From an uncultured Granulosicoccaceae bacterium (GTDB taxonomy: Bacteria > Pseudomonadota > Gammaproteobacteria > Granulosicoccales > Granulosicoccaceae): a DNA stretch of 42,157 bases. Shown piece by piece: positions 8,036 through 17,021 of this stretch (its first letter is position 1; each line of letters opens with the position of its first letter). The translations under genes were made by a program, and so were the position numbers. The notes beneath the pieces are model-generated. The model saw only the letters and a program-made list of their open reading frames with translations. It did not search any database and was not told where the DNA came from. The stretch lies in NCBI GenBank assembly GCA_937981955.1, contig CALJNA010000027.1:1-42157 (forward strand), in the 5' to 3' direction.

Positions 8036-9103
8036 TTGAAAACACGAGCACTGGACATCTGCGTTGACCTATCGGCGATAACGCATAACCTGTCTTTGGC
8101 AAGACAGCTTTCACCTGGACAAAAACTATTTGCCGTCATCAAGGCAGATGCTTACGGACATGGCGCTGTGCGTGTTGCAAAAGCGCTCGACGATGCCGAT
8201 GCATTTGCCGTTGTTACCCTGAATGAAGCGTTTGAATTGCGTGAGTCGGGAATAGATAAACCCATACTGGTTTTACAGGGAGCTTATACCCAGTCCAGCT
8301 ATGCTGATTTTATCCAATATGCACTCTGGCCTGTGGTGCACTGTGAAGAGCAGCTTGAATGGCTGTTAGCGTTACACGCTAATAGCGGTATACAAGCGTG
8401 GATAAAATTTGATACGGGTATGGGGCGTCTGGGTTTTCAACCGGCCAGGGCGCAGGCAATACTGGATGAACACCACGATATCGAATGGGTTGGAGCACTG
8501 ACACATTTCGCGTGCGCTGATGAAACCGACAACCCGATGACAACCGAACAGATAAAGATTTTTCGTTCGATAAAGTCCCAGCGCAGTATACAAACCAGTA
8601 TGGCGAATTCTGCAGGTGTACTGGCCTGGCCAGCTGCAAAGGCTGACTGGTCTCGTCCAGGCATCATGCTATATGGTTGCAACCCTCTTGATAAAAACCA
8701 CGTTAATACAAAAATGTTGAGACCCGCCATGCGAGTCAGCACAACATTGATTTCCTGCAAGCACTACGCTGCCGGCGCTACCATTGGCTACGGTGCCAAC
8801 TACGTCTGCCCGGAACCGATGACTGTTGGTTACGCAGCAATCGGATATGGGGACGGCTTTCCAAGAGTGCTTGACGATACTGCAACGGTCTGGATAGCCG
8901 GGCAACAATGTCCGATAGTTGGACGCGTATCGATGGATTCGATAGCGATTGATTTACGTCAGATTAAGCGGCCTGAGCCAGGTGTAGAGGTTGTGTTGTG
9001 GGGACCTGAGCATTCAATTGATATTCTGGCAAAGGCAGCAGGCACCATCAGTTACGAATTGTTGACGTCAATTGCGGGAACAACAACGTACACGGAGACA
9101 TAA
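8036..9103 (+). CDS. alr: Alanine racemase
   Basis: PLP-dependent fold-type III racemase interconverting L- and D-alanine for peptidoglycan. The 355 residues show the PLP lysine in AVIKADAYGHG (K36), the barrel motifs KFDTGMGRLGF and HFACAD, and the tyrosine-containing motif TIGYGANY (Y252), followed by VGYAAIGYGDGFPR and GRVSMDSIAIDL in the C-terminal beta domain. The N-terminus matches the family only if translation begins at TTG 8036; the nearby ATG at 7989 is out of frame. No strong Shine-Dalgarno is visible. It lies 68 bp after dnaB, as in E. coli. The stop codon falls within a tandem duplication. Confidence 0.95.
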   Translation: MKTRALDICVDLSAITHNLSLARQLSPGQKLFAVIKADAYGHGAVRVAKALDDADAFAVVTLNEAFELRESGIDKPILVLQGAYTQSSYADFIQYALWPVVHCEEQLEWLLALHANSGIQAWIKFDTGMGRLGFQPARAQAILDEHHDIEWVGALTHFACADETDNPMTTEQIKIFRSIKSQRSIQTSMANSAGVLAWPAAKADWSRPGIMLYGCNPLDKNHVNTKMLRPAMRVSTTLISCKHYAAGATIGYGANYVCPEPMTVGYAAIGYGDGFPRVLDDTATVWIAGQQCPIVGRVSMDSIAIDLRQIKRPEPGVEVVLWGPEHSIDILAKAAGTISYELLTSIAGTTTYTET

Positions 9104-9121
9104 ACGTACGCGGAGACATAA
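9086..9121. repeat. Tandem 18-bp duplication at the alr stop codon
   Basis: Two adjacent 18-bp copies (9086-9103 and 9104-9121) differ at one base, and each ends in GGAGACATAA. The first copy supplies the last codons and stop of alr. The second repeats them, stop included, in the same phase. It looks like a recent slippage or duplication event with no effect on the protein. Confidence 0.85.
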
Positions 9122-9303
9122 AGGTCATATTACCCATTTGCCCGGGAAATGTTCGTTGTAAGATTTTCAACTCCGCACTAGGATTAATACAAAAGGCGAG
9201 TAAAAATGAGAGAAACGCGCGTCAGGTAAAGCATTGTTGCGCGTAACGTGTTCGCAAGGTACGTACCTACCGAACTCGTTAATATAAGCTCGGCTGATGG
9301 GTG

Positions 9304-9352
9304 ACCCCCGGGCGGGGTTGGCGCATGTTACCTGAACTAACGTTCAAGTAAC
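9304..9352 (-). terminator. Hairpins at the end of fdxA, between convergent genes
   Basis: Two inverted repeats lie in the alr/fdxA convergent gap. GTTAC-c-TGAAC (9327-9337) pairs GTTCA-a-GTAAC (9342-9352) with a 4-nt loop and spans the fdxA stop codon. ACCCC (9304-9308) pairs GGGGT (9314-9318) around CGGGC. No good T-tract follows either, so termination is plausible but not certain. The rest of the gap, 9122-9303, shows nothing I can name. Confidence 0.4.
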
Positions 9353-9660
9353 TCCAATTTGTTCGGTTTGTCTTCCCATTCCTTGGCGTCCTCTGGCGGG
9401 TCCTTCTGAATGGTGATGACAGGCCAGATTGCCGATAGTTCGGCGTTCAGGGCAAGGTAGGGCTCGTCTTCGGGCTTCATGTCCTCTTCAGCCACAATGG
9501 CGTTAATAGGGCATTCTGGTTCGCAGAGGGAGCAATCGATGCACTCCTCGGGGTCGATAACGAGAAAATTGGGGCCCTCGTGGAAGCAGTCCACAGGACA
9601 TACTTCGACGCAATCAGTGTATTTACACTTGATGCAGTTCTCGGTAACGATGAAGGTCAT
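9337..9660 (-). CDS. fdxA: 7Fe ferredoxin (3Fe-4S plus 4Fe-4S)
   Basis: Small electron carrier of the Azotobacter FdI/FdxA type. The 107 residues carry C9, C12, C17, C21 and C25 in [26 protein letters not shown] and a second set in [14 protein letters not shown], the pattern that binds one 3Fe-4S and one 4Fe-4S cluster. The acidic C-terminal extension ([24 protein letters not shown]) is typical of the ~107-residue form. A TTG six bases upstream (9664-9666) could extend it by two residues, but the ATG at 9660 lies 8 nt after GAGAG and gives the canonical N-terminus. It is divergent from galU and convergent with alr; its redox partner is unknown. Confidence 0.95.
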   Translation of the reverse strand: MTFIVTENCIKCKYTDCVEVCPVDCFHEGPNFLVIDPEECIDCSLCEPECPINAIVAEEDMKPEDEPYLALNAELSAIWPVITIQKDPPEDAKEWEDKPNKLELLER

Positions 9661-9800
9661 GGTCAAGTCTCTCGCAGGTTTGGCTTTTTACTTGCAAATG
9701 GTACCAAAATTGTCCGTTACTAGGGCAAGGCACAGAAGTCTGGTTTGGGCTTCTATCGAAAAGAGTCTGACAAGAGCGGCCCATGTAGGCTGGAGCAAAA

Positions 9801-10718
9801 ATGAAGCAGATTAAAAAAGCAGTATTCCCGGTAGCCGGTATGGGCACACGTTTCCTGCCAGCCACCAAGGCAAATCCAAAAGAAATGCTGCCGGTGGTTG
9901 ATAAACCGCTGATCCAGTACGCTGCAGAAGAAGCAGTCGCCGCTGGTGTGGACACGCTGATTTTTGTAACAGGTCGAAACAAGCGATCTATTGAGGATCA
10001 TTTTGACACGGCTTATGAGATGGAACGCGAGCTTGAAGCCAAAGGTAAAGAAAAAATGCTGGCGGTGCTTCGAGATATTTTGCCAGACCACGTCAATTGC
10101 GTATTTATCAGACAGTCTCAGGCGCTGGGTCTGGGACACGCAGTATTGTGTGCCAAGCCAGTCGTGAACAATGAACCGTTTGCAGTCATTCTGGCTGATG
10201 ATCTGATCAACTTCAGCGATCAGGCTTGTTTAAGTCAAATGGTTGATGTGTTCAACTATCAACACTGTTCCATACTTGGTACAGAGCCGGTGCCCAAGGA
10301 AGATGTAAGCTCATACGGAATTGTTGCCGGTCACGAGGTTAAACCCGGATTAATGGAAGTGTCAGGCATTGTTGAAAAACCTCCAGTGGCTGAAGCACCA
10401 AGTAACATTGCGGTGGTTGGGCGATACATATTAACGCCACGCATTTTTCATCTACTTGAAAACACCCCTCGTGGAGCCGGTAATGAAATTCAGTTGACCG
10501 ATGCTATTGCTGAGTTACTGTCCGAACAACGCGTACTGTCTTACAATTTTGAAGGACGACGGTTTGATTGCGGTAGCAAGCTTGGTTATTTGAAAGCGCA
10601 AGTCGAGTTTGCATTGGCTCACGATGAAGTCGGTGAAGAGTTTGCAGACTATTTGGTTGAATTAAATTCGCGTATGGGTGGAAAAGTTGTTCCCATAGCC
10701 AAGAACGCAAAAATTTAG
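9801..10718 (+). CDS. galU: UTP-glucose-1-phosphate uridylyltransferase
   Basis: Makes UDP-glucose from UTP and glucose-1-phosphate for lipopolysaccharide, exopolysaccharide and osmolyte synthesis. The 305 residues show the nucleotidyltransferase signature [17 protein letters not shown] with the catalytic [13 protein letters not shown] (about residues 9-40), [21 protein letters not shown] (metal-binding Asp pair), GIVEKP and the C-terminal [14 protein letters not shown]. Length matches bacterial GalU (about 300). The gene stands alone, divergent from fdxA, and ends at a strong stem-loop at 10768-10799. No sugar-biosynthesis genes adjoin it here. Confidence 0.97.
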   Translation: MKQIKKAVFPVAGMGTRFLPATKANPKEMLPVVDKPLIQYAAEEAVAAGVDTLIFVTGRNKRSIEDHFDTAYEMERELEAKGKEKMLAVLRDILPDHVNCVFIRQSQALGLGHAVLCAKPVVNNEPFAVILADDLINFSDQACLSQMVDVFNYQHCSILGTEPVPKEDVSSYGIVAGHEVKPGLMEVSGIVEKPPVAEAPSNIAVVGRYILTPRIFHLLENTPRGAGNEIQLTDAIAELLSEQRVLSYNFEGRRFDCGSKLGYLKAQVEFALAHDEVGEEFADYLVELNSRMGGKVVPIAKNAKI

Positions 10719-10767
10719 GTCACACTCTCCAGCAGAAAAACTGACCATCTACGGTCAGCATCAACAC

Positions 10768-10799
10768 GTTAGCCAGGTTTAAGCGTAAACCTGGCTGAC
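10768..10799 (+). terminator. Terminator between galU and the convergent FAD/GcvT gene
   Basis: A long stem GTTAGCCAGGTTTA (10768-10781) / TAAACCTGGCTGAC (10786-10799), 14 pairs with one G-U, closes a 4-nt AGCG loop and is followed by AAGCATTTT. A smaller hairpin CTGACC/GGTCAG (10741-10758) precedes it. The position between convergent stops suits a bidirectional terminator. Confidence 0.75.
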
Positions 10800-10831
10800 A
10801 AGCATTTTAAGTCATATCCGTTTAGGCGATT

Positions 10832-13255
10832 CTACGCACGCAGTTTTTCGTTTTTGGGATCAAATAGCGGTTCTGCAACTACCGTTGCGTTCACCGGTGA
10901 ACCGAATATCTGCACCGAAAGCTTGGTACCGGGTGTTGCCAGATTGGCATTGACATATCCCAGCGCAATACTTTTATCAAGCCGGTAACCAAAGCCTCCG
11001 CTGGTGGTATAACCGACGGCCTTACTATTATCCATTATGGTGCAGCCGTATATAGCATCGTATTCGGTGTCATCGAGTTGCAGCTGAACATACAGCAACT
11101 CAGTGCCTGTCTGCTGATGTTGCTTCAACGCATCCTTACCAGGAAAGTCTGCATCTTTTTCGGGTTTGATGAATCTTCCAAGGCCAGCCATAACAGGTGA
11201 GGTCTCGTGATCGAGTTCGGCTTGCATGGCACGATAGCCTTTTTCAAGCCTCATTGCATCCATTGCATACTGACCAAAATCCCGTAAATCGACACCAGCA
11301 GTTTTAGCTGACTCAAACAACGCATTGTATACAGGCAAGGTCGAATCATTATCCAGATGCAGTTCCCAACCCAACTCGCCGATATAGTTAACGCGAAGCG
11401 CCATTACCTTGTGACCGGCAACGCTGATTTGTTGCATGGTCAGCCACTTGAAATTGTCGTTGCCAAGATCAACATCACAAATCGGTTGCAGCACTTTGCG
11501 TGATTCAGGACCGGCCAGCACCAATGTGCTGTTGTCGTCTGTCACGTCTGATACGCTCAAATTACTGTTCTCAGGCAAGGCTTTTTGTAACCAGTCAAAA
11601 TCGTGTACTCGGGCTGGCGCACCACCAATTAGAATGAAGTGGTCTTGATTGATGCACGTTATCGTCATCTCGCTCGCAATACCGCCATTCGGATAGCAGA
11701 AGTAGCTCAGTGACAGTTTACCCGTTGAGGGCACATGACCTGCTATTAACCCGTCAAGCCAATCCGCAGCACCTGTGCCTTTTAATTCAAATTTGGCAAA
11801 GCCACACAGGTCCAGTAATCCTGCATGTGAGGCAACGTGCAGGCTTTCGCGTTTAGCTGCGTCAAACCATGGTCCATGACCAAAACCGTGTTCGGCATTG
11901 AGATCATCGCCGTCTTGTGCGAACCATTGCGCTCGTTCATAACCACCGCGTGCGCCGAATTGTGCTGATTTGGCTTTCAGGGTTTCGTACAGTGGACTCG
12001 TTAAACGAGGGCGTCCACCCGGCCATTCTTCGTGTGGAAAAAAGATCGCGTACTCTCGACCATAAAGTTCTGCGGCACGTTCAACAACATAGTCCTGATC
12101 GGCGTAGTGACCATAGCGTCGTGCGTCCATTGTCCACATATCCCATTCCGGGCGCCCATCAACAATCCATTCAGCCAGTGTTTTACCAGCACCACCACCC
12201 TGGCAAATGCCGAAGCTGAAACTGTTGCAATGAAACACGTTGGGCAAACCGGCGGCGGGGCCCACGTTCGGGATACCGTCTGGTGTGTAAGGGATGGGAC
12301 CGTTGATAACGCGCTGTACTCCGACACTGCCAAGAATGGGCAAACGCTCACACGCTTGTTCGATATACCATTCAAGCCGTTCAAGATCGTCCGGGTATAA
12401 CTGATAGGCAAAATTTTCCGGCAACTTGCCGTCCGCCCAATGCGGTCGGGCATCTTTCTCGTAAGGGCCAAGAATAAGTCCGGTTTTTTCCTGACGTAAA
12501 TAGTACGAATCGTCCGGGTCTCTGATCAACGGCATCAGGCCTTCCTGCTGCTCAAGTTCCGGCACAGACTCGGTAACAAGATACTGGTGTTGCATAGATA
12601 CTACCGGTAAGTACTGCCCGAGTAGTTCGCTGACTTCACCTGCACGATAGCCGGCTGCGTTCACCAAATATTCACATGTGTATGTCTGTTCCGGAGTGGT
12701 GACCTGCCACAGGTTGCCTTTACGCTCAATGGCGGTGACCCGGGTAAAACGTTTGATTTGTGCACCCATTTTTCTCGAAGCGGAGGCGAGTGCTTGAGTC
12801 AGCTGACTGGGGTCGATATCACCGTCGTGTGGATCCCACAAACCGCCAATCAGACCTTCCGTATTCATTAGTGGCAGGCGCTCCTGCATTTGCGCCGGGT
12901 CGAGCAATTCGTATCCGAGGCCCATGGCGTTCGCCATATCAGTCACATGCTGAAATTCCTGCCAGCGAGATTTGCCTTGAGCCAGACGAATGGAGCCGGT
13001 CTGGTGATAATTGATTGGGTACTCCGGGCTCTTGGACAGCTTTGCGTACAGTTCGGTGCTGTAGTGCTGCAATTTGATGATGTTCCGGCTACCGGAGAAA
13101 GTAGGGATGTTACCTGCCGCATGCCAGGTGGAACCCGACGTTAGCTCATCCATTTCAAGCAACAAGGTGTCGGTCCAGCCAAGTAACCCTAGATGGTATT
13201 GCGCACTACATCCGGCAACGCCGCCGCCAATAATAAGAACTTTTGCATCGCTCAT
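10832..13255 (-). CDS. FAD-dependent dehydrogenase fused to GcvT domain (dimethylglycine/sarcosine dehydrogenase family)
   Basis: A two-domain enzyme of 807 residues. The N-terminal ~400 residues form a DAO-family FAD domain: dinucleotide-binding GGGVAG (10-15) and STWHAAGN with H45, the position of the covalent FAD histidine in dimethylglycine and sarcosine dehydrogenases. The C-terminal half (about 430-800) is a GcvT/aminomethyltransferase-like tetrahydrofolate-binding domain (VNYIGELGWELH, AMDAMRLEKGYRAMQAEL, GYTTSGGFGYRLDKSIALGYV). Such enzymes oxidatively demethylate N-methylated glycines or related osmolytes and pass the one-carbon unit to folate. The exact substrate cannot be read from sequence; proteins of this class are common in marine bacteria that consume betaine-type compounds. 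No glycine-betaine genes adjoin it, and the neighbouring MFS gene is divergent. Confidence 0.88.
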   Translation of the reverse strand: MSDAKVLIIGGGVAGCSAQYHLGLLGWTDTLLLEMDELTSGSTWHAAGNIPTFSGSRNIIKLQHYSTELYAKLSKSPEYPINYHQTGSIRLAQGKSRWQEFQHVTDMANAMGLGYELLDPAQMQERLPLMNTEGLIGGLWDPHDGDIDPSQLTQALASASRKMGAQIKRFTRVTAIERKGNLWQVTTPEQTYTCEYLVNAAGYRAGEVSELLGQYLPVVSMQHQYLVTESVPELEQQEGLMPLIRDPDDSYYLRQEKTGLILGPYEKDARPHWADGKLPENFAYQLYPDDLERLEWYIEQACERLPILGSVGVQRVINGPIPYTPDGIPNVGPAAGLPNVFHCNSFSFGICQGGGAGKTLAEWIVDGRPEWDMWTMDARRYGHYADQDYVVERAAELYGREYAIFFPHEEWPGGRPRLTSPLYETLKAKSAQFGARGGYERAQWFAQDGDDLNAEHGFGHGPWFDAAKRESLHVASHAGLLDLCGFAKFELKGTGAADWLDGLIAGHVPSTGKLSLSYFCYPNGGIASEMTITCINQDHFILIGGAPARVHDFDWLQKALPENSNLSVSDVTDDNSTLVLAGPESRKVLQPICDVDLGNDNFKWLTMQQISVAGHKVMALRVNYIGELGWELHLDNDSTLPVYNALFESAKTAGVDLRDFGQYAMDAMRLEKGYRAMQAELDHETSPVMAGLGRFIKPEKDADFPGKDALKQHQQTGTELLYVQLQLDDTEYDAIYGCTIMDNSKAVGYTTSGGFGYRLDKSIALGYVNANLATPGTKLSVQIFGSPVNATVVAEPLFDPKNEKLRA

Positions 13256-13456
13256 CGCAGTCTGGATCCAAGACAGATAATAGGAAGTACAATAGTAACT
13301 TGTGCCTCGTTGGTCAGGGACCAGTTTGGCTTATCTTTTAGCGACAATTCCAAGCTTGCCATCGGCGGTTTCTGCCAAGTCGCTAGAATATGCTCACCAG
13401 CTCACAAAGAGATTACGTTCGCTCGCTCTTAATGACACTACGCTCTCCAGCTCACA

Positions 13457-14623
13457 ATGAATTCAGACAACAAAATTATTAGTGCCATTTTTGGGGTGTT
13501 CTTCATTGAAGCGGCGGTTTTGGGTAACTGGATTCCACGTATACCTGATTTTAAGGAGGCGCTGTCCTTAAGCGATGCCGGTTTGGGCGTTTGTTTACTC
13601 GCTGTCCCGCTGGGTACCATGTTGGGCTTAATGGTGGCGGGACGGATAACAGAACGCACCGGGCTGAGAAAGGCATGTCAACTATTCCTGCCAGCCTGGG
13701 CACTTTCATTTCTATTGCCGCCGTTTGCGTCATCGCAACTGATGTTCATTGTATTGCTGTTCATTTGTGGTTTAGCCGTCGGGCTGATCGAGGTCGCCAT
13801 GAACACGGAAGCCGATCGCATAGAACAGGCGTTGGGACGTAAAATTATGTCGCGTTGCCACGGATTCTGGAGTCTTGGATCAATGGCTGGTGCGCTTATT
13901 GGTGGAGCGCTTGCTCACGTTGGTGTATCAGTGGTTGTTCATTTTCTCATCGTCATGCCAGTGATGGCGGTGTTGGGATATTTGTTCGCGTCCGGCTTAC
14001 CGCGAATTCAGTCTGGCACGACAACAGTGGAGAACGACGAAGCTTCTGCTTTGTTTTTATTACCGTCTAAAGCCATTATGCTGCTGTGCATGATGCCTAT
14101 TGGTGCCATGGTGGTGGAGGGTGCGTTTATTGATTGGTCGGCCGTGTTCGTGCGATCAATTCTTGATGCATCGCCGCTGATAATCAGTATTGTCTATTCG
14201 TTTTTTGCCATCGTGATGGCGTGCGTAAGAATGTCCGGAGACTACATAGGCGATCGCATGCCTGCAATACGCATTGTACAAATATCCGGTCTGGCTACGG
14301 CCGTTGGTATTGCAGTTTTTGCACTATCGCCAAATGTGTTTGTCGCCATGATTGGTGCGGCCATCAGTGGAATGGGCGTCGCCATTGTATACCCCATAGC
14401 CATGACGGCCGCTGCTCGTCGCCCGGGTCGGTCCGCGGATAACGTGGCAGCACTAACGATGGTTTCATTCTCAGCGTTTCTATTTGCGCCACCACTGATC
14501 GGGTTTATCTCTCATGAATTTGGCTTACGCATTGCTCTACTAATGCTTGTACCGATAGCACTAAGTACAGTTTTCTTATCGAAAGAAGTGGAGCAAGCTC
14601 CGGCACCCAATACAGCCGATTAG
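13457..14623 (+). CDS. MFS transporter, YbjJ-like
   Basis: A 388-residue inner-membrane protein with about twelve hydrophobic segments and the usual central cytoplasmic loop near residues 190-205 (SGTTTVENDEAS). The motif between TM2 and TM3, GRITERTGLRKA, is the MFS loop. NTEADRIEQALGRKIMSRCHGFWSLGS and the general layout resemble, from memory, E. coli YbjJ and related transporters of unknown substrate. The ATG at 13457 has no visible Shine-Dalgarno. Upstream, an 11-base direct repeat CCAGCTCACAA occurs at 13397-13407 and 13447-13457, the second copy running into the start codon. Divergent placement beside the FAD/GcvT enzyme suggests, but does not show, a link to uptake of its substrate. 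Confidence 0.85.
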   Translation: MNSDNKIISAIFGVFFIEAAVLGNWIPRIPDFKEALSLSDAGLGVCLLAVPLGTMLGLMVAGRITERTGLRKACQLFLPAWALSFLLPPFASSQLMFIVLLFICGLAVGLIEVAMNTEADRIEQALGRKIMSRCHGFWSLGSMAGALIGGALAHVGVSVVVHFLIVMPVMAVLGYLFASGLPRIQSGTTTVENDEASALFLLPSKAIMLLCMMPIGAMVVEGAFIDWSAVFVRSILDASPLIISIVYSFFAIVMACVRMSGDYIGDRMPAIRIVQISGLATAVGIAVFALSPNVFVAMIGAAISGMGVAIVYPIAMTAAARRPGRSADNVAALTMVSFSAFLFAPPLIGFISHEFGLRIALLMLVPIALSTVFLSKEVEQAPAPNTAD

Positions 14624-14665
14624 TGACAATGCGACTGTGAATCTCATGTTATCGCTGAAACGTGA

Positions 14666-15316
14666 TCAGACTTCTATCAGGTGATTGGGGAGCTCATCTG
14701 GTCGACCGTGCTCGGCCGGGAAGTGGGTGGTTAAAATATCGCGACAGTGCTCAACGGTTTCTGAGAAACCTTTTGCAATGTCACCTGCGCGAATGTCTGA
14801 TACAAAACTATCAACAGTATTTTGCCAGACACTATTGTCGACAACATCGGCCACACCTTTGTCGACAATGATTTCAACATAATGTTCTGCAACCGAAACA
14901 AATATAAGTACACCGGTTTTATTGTTGGTTGAATGCAGGTTCTGTAAATAGAATTGTTCATGTGCATGGCGCCTGGCACGTTGAATCTTTACCGCTTTGG
15001 GTACAAACCACATGCGCACATTGGATAACTGAAGCAGTGTGCCCAAACCCAGAAACACCAGTACCTGCAACTGATACAAGCGAGCCAATGACCAGGCGGA
15101 ATCTCCGGGGTAGGACCAGCCGGAATTAGCGAAGTGCTGAAACAGGAAAAAGAATCCGGGGATACTTAACGAAATCAGCGCTGCCCATAGCAACGGAATA
15201 TAGCGGTAGCCATCGCTTTGCTTCGCAATCACAGTGACTATTTCGCCGCTCGTACCACTCTCGGCCTGTTGAATTTGATCACGAAGATTCTTTTTTTCAG
15301 TTTCGGTTAAAAACAC
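14666..15316 (-). CDS. Membrane-anchored TPM-domain protein
   Basis: 216 residues. An N-terminal piece of a TPM (TLP18.3/Psb32/MOLO-1) fold (GTSGEIVTVIAKQSDGYRY) is followed by two hydrophobic segments (about 43-62 and 86-105), then the rest of the TPM-like domain (NKTGVLIFVSVAEHYVEIIVDKGVAD, FSETVEHCRDIL). The membrane hairpin thus appears inserted within the domain. The start is GTG at 15316, two bases after the stop of the preceding TPM gene, so translation is probably coupled. Lacking a signal peptide, it differs from its neighbour. Last gene of the lemA-TPM-TPM operon; the role in the envelope is unknown. Confidence 0.82.
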   Translation of the reverse strand: MFLTETEKKNLRDQIQQAESGTSGEIVTVIAKQSDGYRYIPLLWAALISLSIPGFFFLFQHFANSGWSYPGDSAWSLARLYQLQVLVFLGLGTLLQLSNVRMWFVPKAVKIQRARRHAHEQFYLQNLHSTNNKTGVLIFVSVAEHYVEIIVDKGVADVVDNSVWQNTVDSFVSDIRAGDIAKGFSETVEHCRDILTTHFPAEHGRPDELPNHLIEV

Positions 15317-15318
15317 TT

Positions 15319-16242
15319 TTACCAGCTCCCCGAGGCGCCACCGCCTCCAAAGCTTCCACCACCGCCGCTGAATCCGCCGCCACCAAAGCCACCACCAGAC
15401 CCACCTCTATAATCATTCCGGGTTCGTCCGCCACCAGTTCCACCACCACTTCCTCCGCTGTATGAGCTGAAGATATAGATTGCGGCGAATATGCCGAGCC
15501 CAATCAGTATTCCGATAATGATGTTGCCGCTGAGTACGGTTGCGGCAAGGCCGAAAAATCCACCTGGGAAAGCGGCATTAGCGAGTCGATGGAGTCCGCG
15601 GCTTCGCAGCAATGCGGGTAATGCCACCATGCCAATAAAGAACAAGGGGATAAAATCAAAGGCTCGACCATTTTGATTGTTTCGTTTTGCCGATTGCGTT
15701 GGTGCCGCTTTGTACTCGCCAACTACTGCCTGCAGTATGGCCGTTACACCCGACTGAATGCCTGTCGGATAATCAGATTCTTTAAAGGCGGGTAAGATGT
15801 TGCGACTGATAATTTGTCCGGCCAGCCCATCTGGCAGCGCACCTTCCAAACCATAGCCAACCTCTATTCTGACCTTTCGCTCGTTTGGCGCAACCAGCAA
15901 TATGACACCGTTATTTTTTTCTGCTGTGCCAATGCCCCATTCGCGGCCAAGGCGCAGCGCATAGTCAGCTTCGTCGCGGCCATCAAGAGTATCGACTGTC
16001 ACGACGACAATCTGGTTAGATGTTTCAGCTTCGTGTGCAGCGAGTTGTTCCGTTAGCGAATCTTCTTCAGCAACGCTGAGTAATTCGGCCTGATCAACAA
16101 CTCGTCCGCTCAAGGTCGGAAAAGTTGGCTGCGCCCGAGCCACTGGTACTGCAAAAGCCAAACACAAGATCAGTAGCAAGCTTGTTCTACTGGCCCATGT
16201 CAGGGTTGCCAGAGCGAGTGTTCGCAAAGCTAACGTACTCAT
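15319..16242 (-). CDS. Exported TPM-domain protein (YgcG-like) with Gly-rich tail
   Basis: 307 residues. An N-terminal signal or anchor (about residues 15-37, ending AVPVARAQ) precedes a TPM domain (about 38-180: LSGRVVDQAELLSVAEEDSLTEQL, QIVVVTVDTLDGRD, NNGVILLVAPNERKVRIEVGYGLEG). A hydrophobic region follows (about 200-265), then a tail of Gly/Ser repeats (about 266-305) ending ASGSW. This architecture is common in YgcG-family proteins, which are encoded beside LemA lipoproteins in many bacteria. TPM domains have been linked to phosphatase activity and photosystem repair in plants; the bacterial role is open. It lies 78 bp downstream of lemA and overlaps no other gene. Confidence 0.87.
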   Translation of the reverse strand: MSTLALRTLALATLTWASRTSLLLILCLAFAVPVARAQPTFPTLSGRVVDQAELLSVAEEDSLTEQLAAHEAETSNQIVVVTVDTLDGRDEADYALRLGREWGIGTAEKNNGVILLVAPNERKVRIEVGYGLEGALPDGLAGQIISRNILPAFKESDYPTGIQSGVTAILQAVVGEYKAAPTQSAKRNNQNGRAFDFIPLFFIGMVALPALLRSRGLHRLANAAFPGGFFGLAATVLSGNIIIGILIGLGIFAAIYIFSSYSGGSGGGTGGGRTRNDYRGGSGGGFGGGGFSGGGGSFGGGGASGSW

Positions 16243-16320
16243 TCGTGAGCACGCCTCAGGCTGGTGCTTTTGCTGCTCAGGTTTACGTTCATGCCGTTGC
16301 CACAGTCGTGTTCGGCCGAC

Positions 16321-16932
16321 CTAATTCGTATTGAAGTTAACCGTTGGATTCTCAGTGTCAGCCGGGTCGATTGAAAAGGTTTCCTTAGCAGTCGACTCTG
16401 CATACATGAATTTTCTCCACCAACGGCCGGGAATGGTTCGCAATTCGGTGTTGTATTTCTGCACGGCTTTTATGTAATCCCCACGAGCAACAGCAATTCG
16501 GTTTTCCGTGCCTTCGAGTTGAATTTGCAGTGTTTTGAAATTTTCGTTGGACTTAAGGTCAGGGTAGCGTTCCGCAACCAGCATGAGTTTGGACAGGGCA
16601 CCGCCGAGATTCGCCTGATTTTGCTGAAACATCTCGAACGCGGCCGGATCGGATAGCATTTCAGGTGAGACGTTCATTTGAGATACCTTTGCACGCGCTT
16701 CGGTAACTTCAATAAATACTTCCCTTTCCTGCTCGGCAAAACCCTTAACGGTCTCCACCAGATTCGGCACCAGATCGGCACGACGCTTGTACTGATTCTG
16801 TACTTCGCTCCATGCGCCATCGACGGCTTCATCGAAAGTGGGAATATTATTGATACCACAGCCTGTTAGCATGATGGCTGCCGCCAGAATCAAGGCTGAT
16901 TTAGAAATGGTTTTCGATAGTGCTGAGTACAT
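16321..16932 (-). CDS. lemA: LemA family lipoprotein
   Basis: 203 residues. The N-terminal signal ends in lipobox LTGC (C25), followed by a mostly helical LemA domain with the characteristic FDEAVDGAWSEVQNQYKRRADLVPNLVETVKGFAEQE-type block (about 33-70), RYPDLKSNENFKTLQIQLEGTENRIAVARGDY, and the conserved RTIPGRWW. The longer reading frame from 17004 would add 24 residues before a clean lipoprotein signal; the ATG at 16932 follows AGGT with good spacing and is chosen. LemA proteins are predicted to form helical bundles at the membrane. First gene of a three-gene operon with two TPM proteins, divergent from yheS. Confidence 0.93.
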   Translation of the reverse strand: MYSALSKTISKSALILAAAIMLTGCGINNIPTFDEAVDGAWSEVQNQYKRRADLVPNLVETVKGFAEQEREVFIEVTEARAKVSQMNVSPEMLSDPAAFEMFQQNQANLGGALSKLMLVAERYPDLKSNENFKTLQIQLEGTENRIAVARGDYIKAVQKYNTELRTIPGRWWRKFMYAESTAKETFSIDPADTENPTVNFNTN

Positions 16933-17021
16933 GATTTCTACCTGCGAATGCTTACGCATAATAATAACAGGAAGCGCAATTGCGATGAGACCAGAGTGTC
17001 GCAAGCGTGTAACAATACCGT

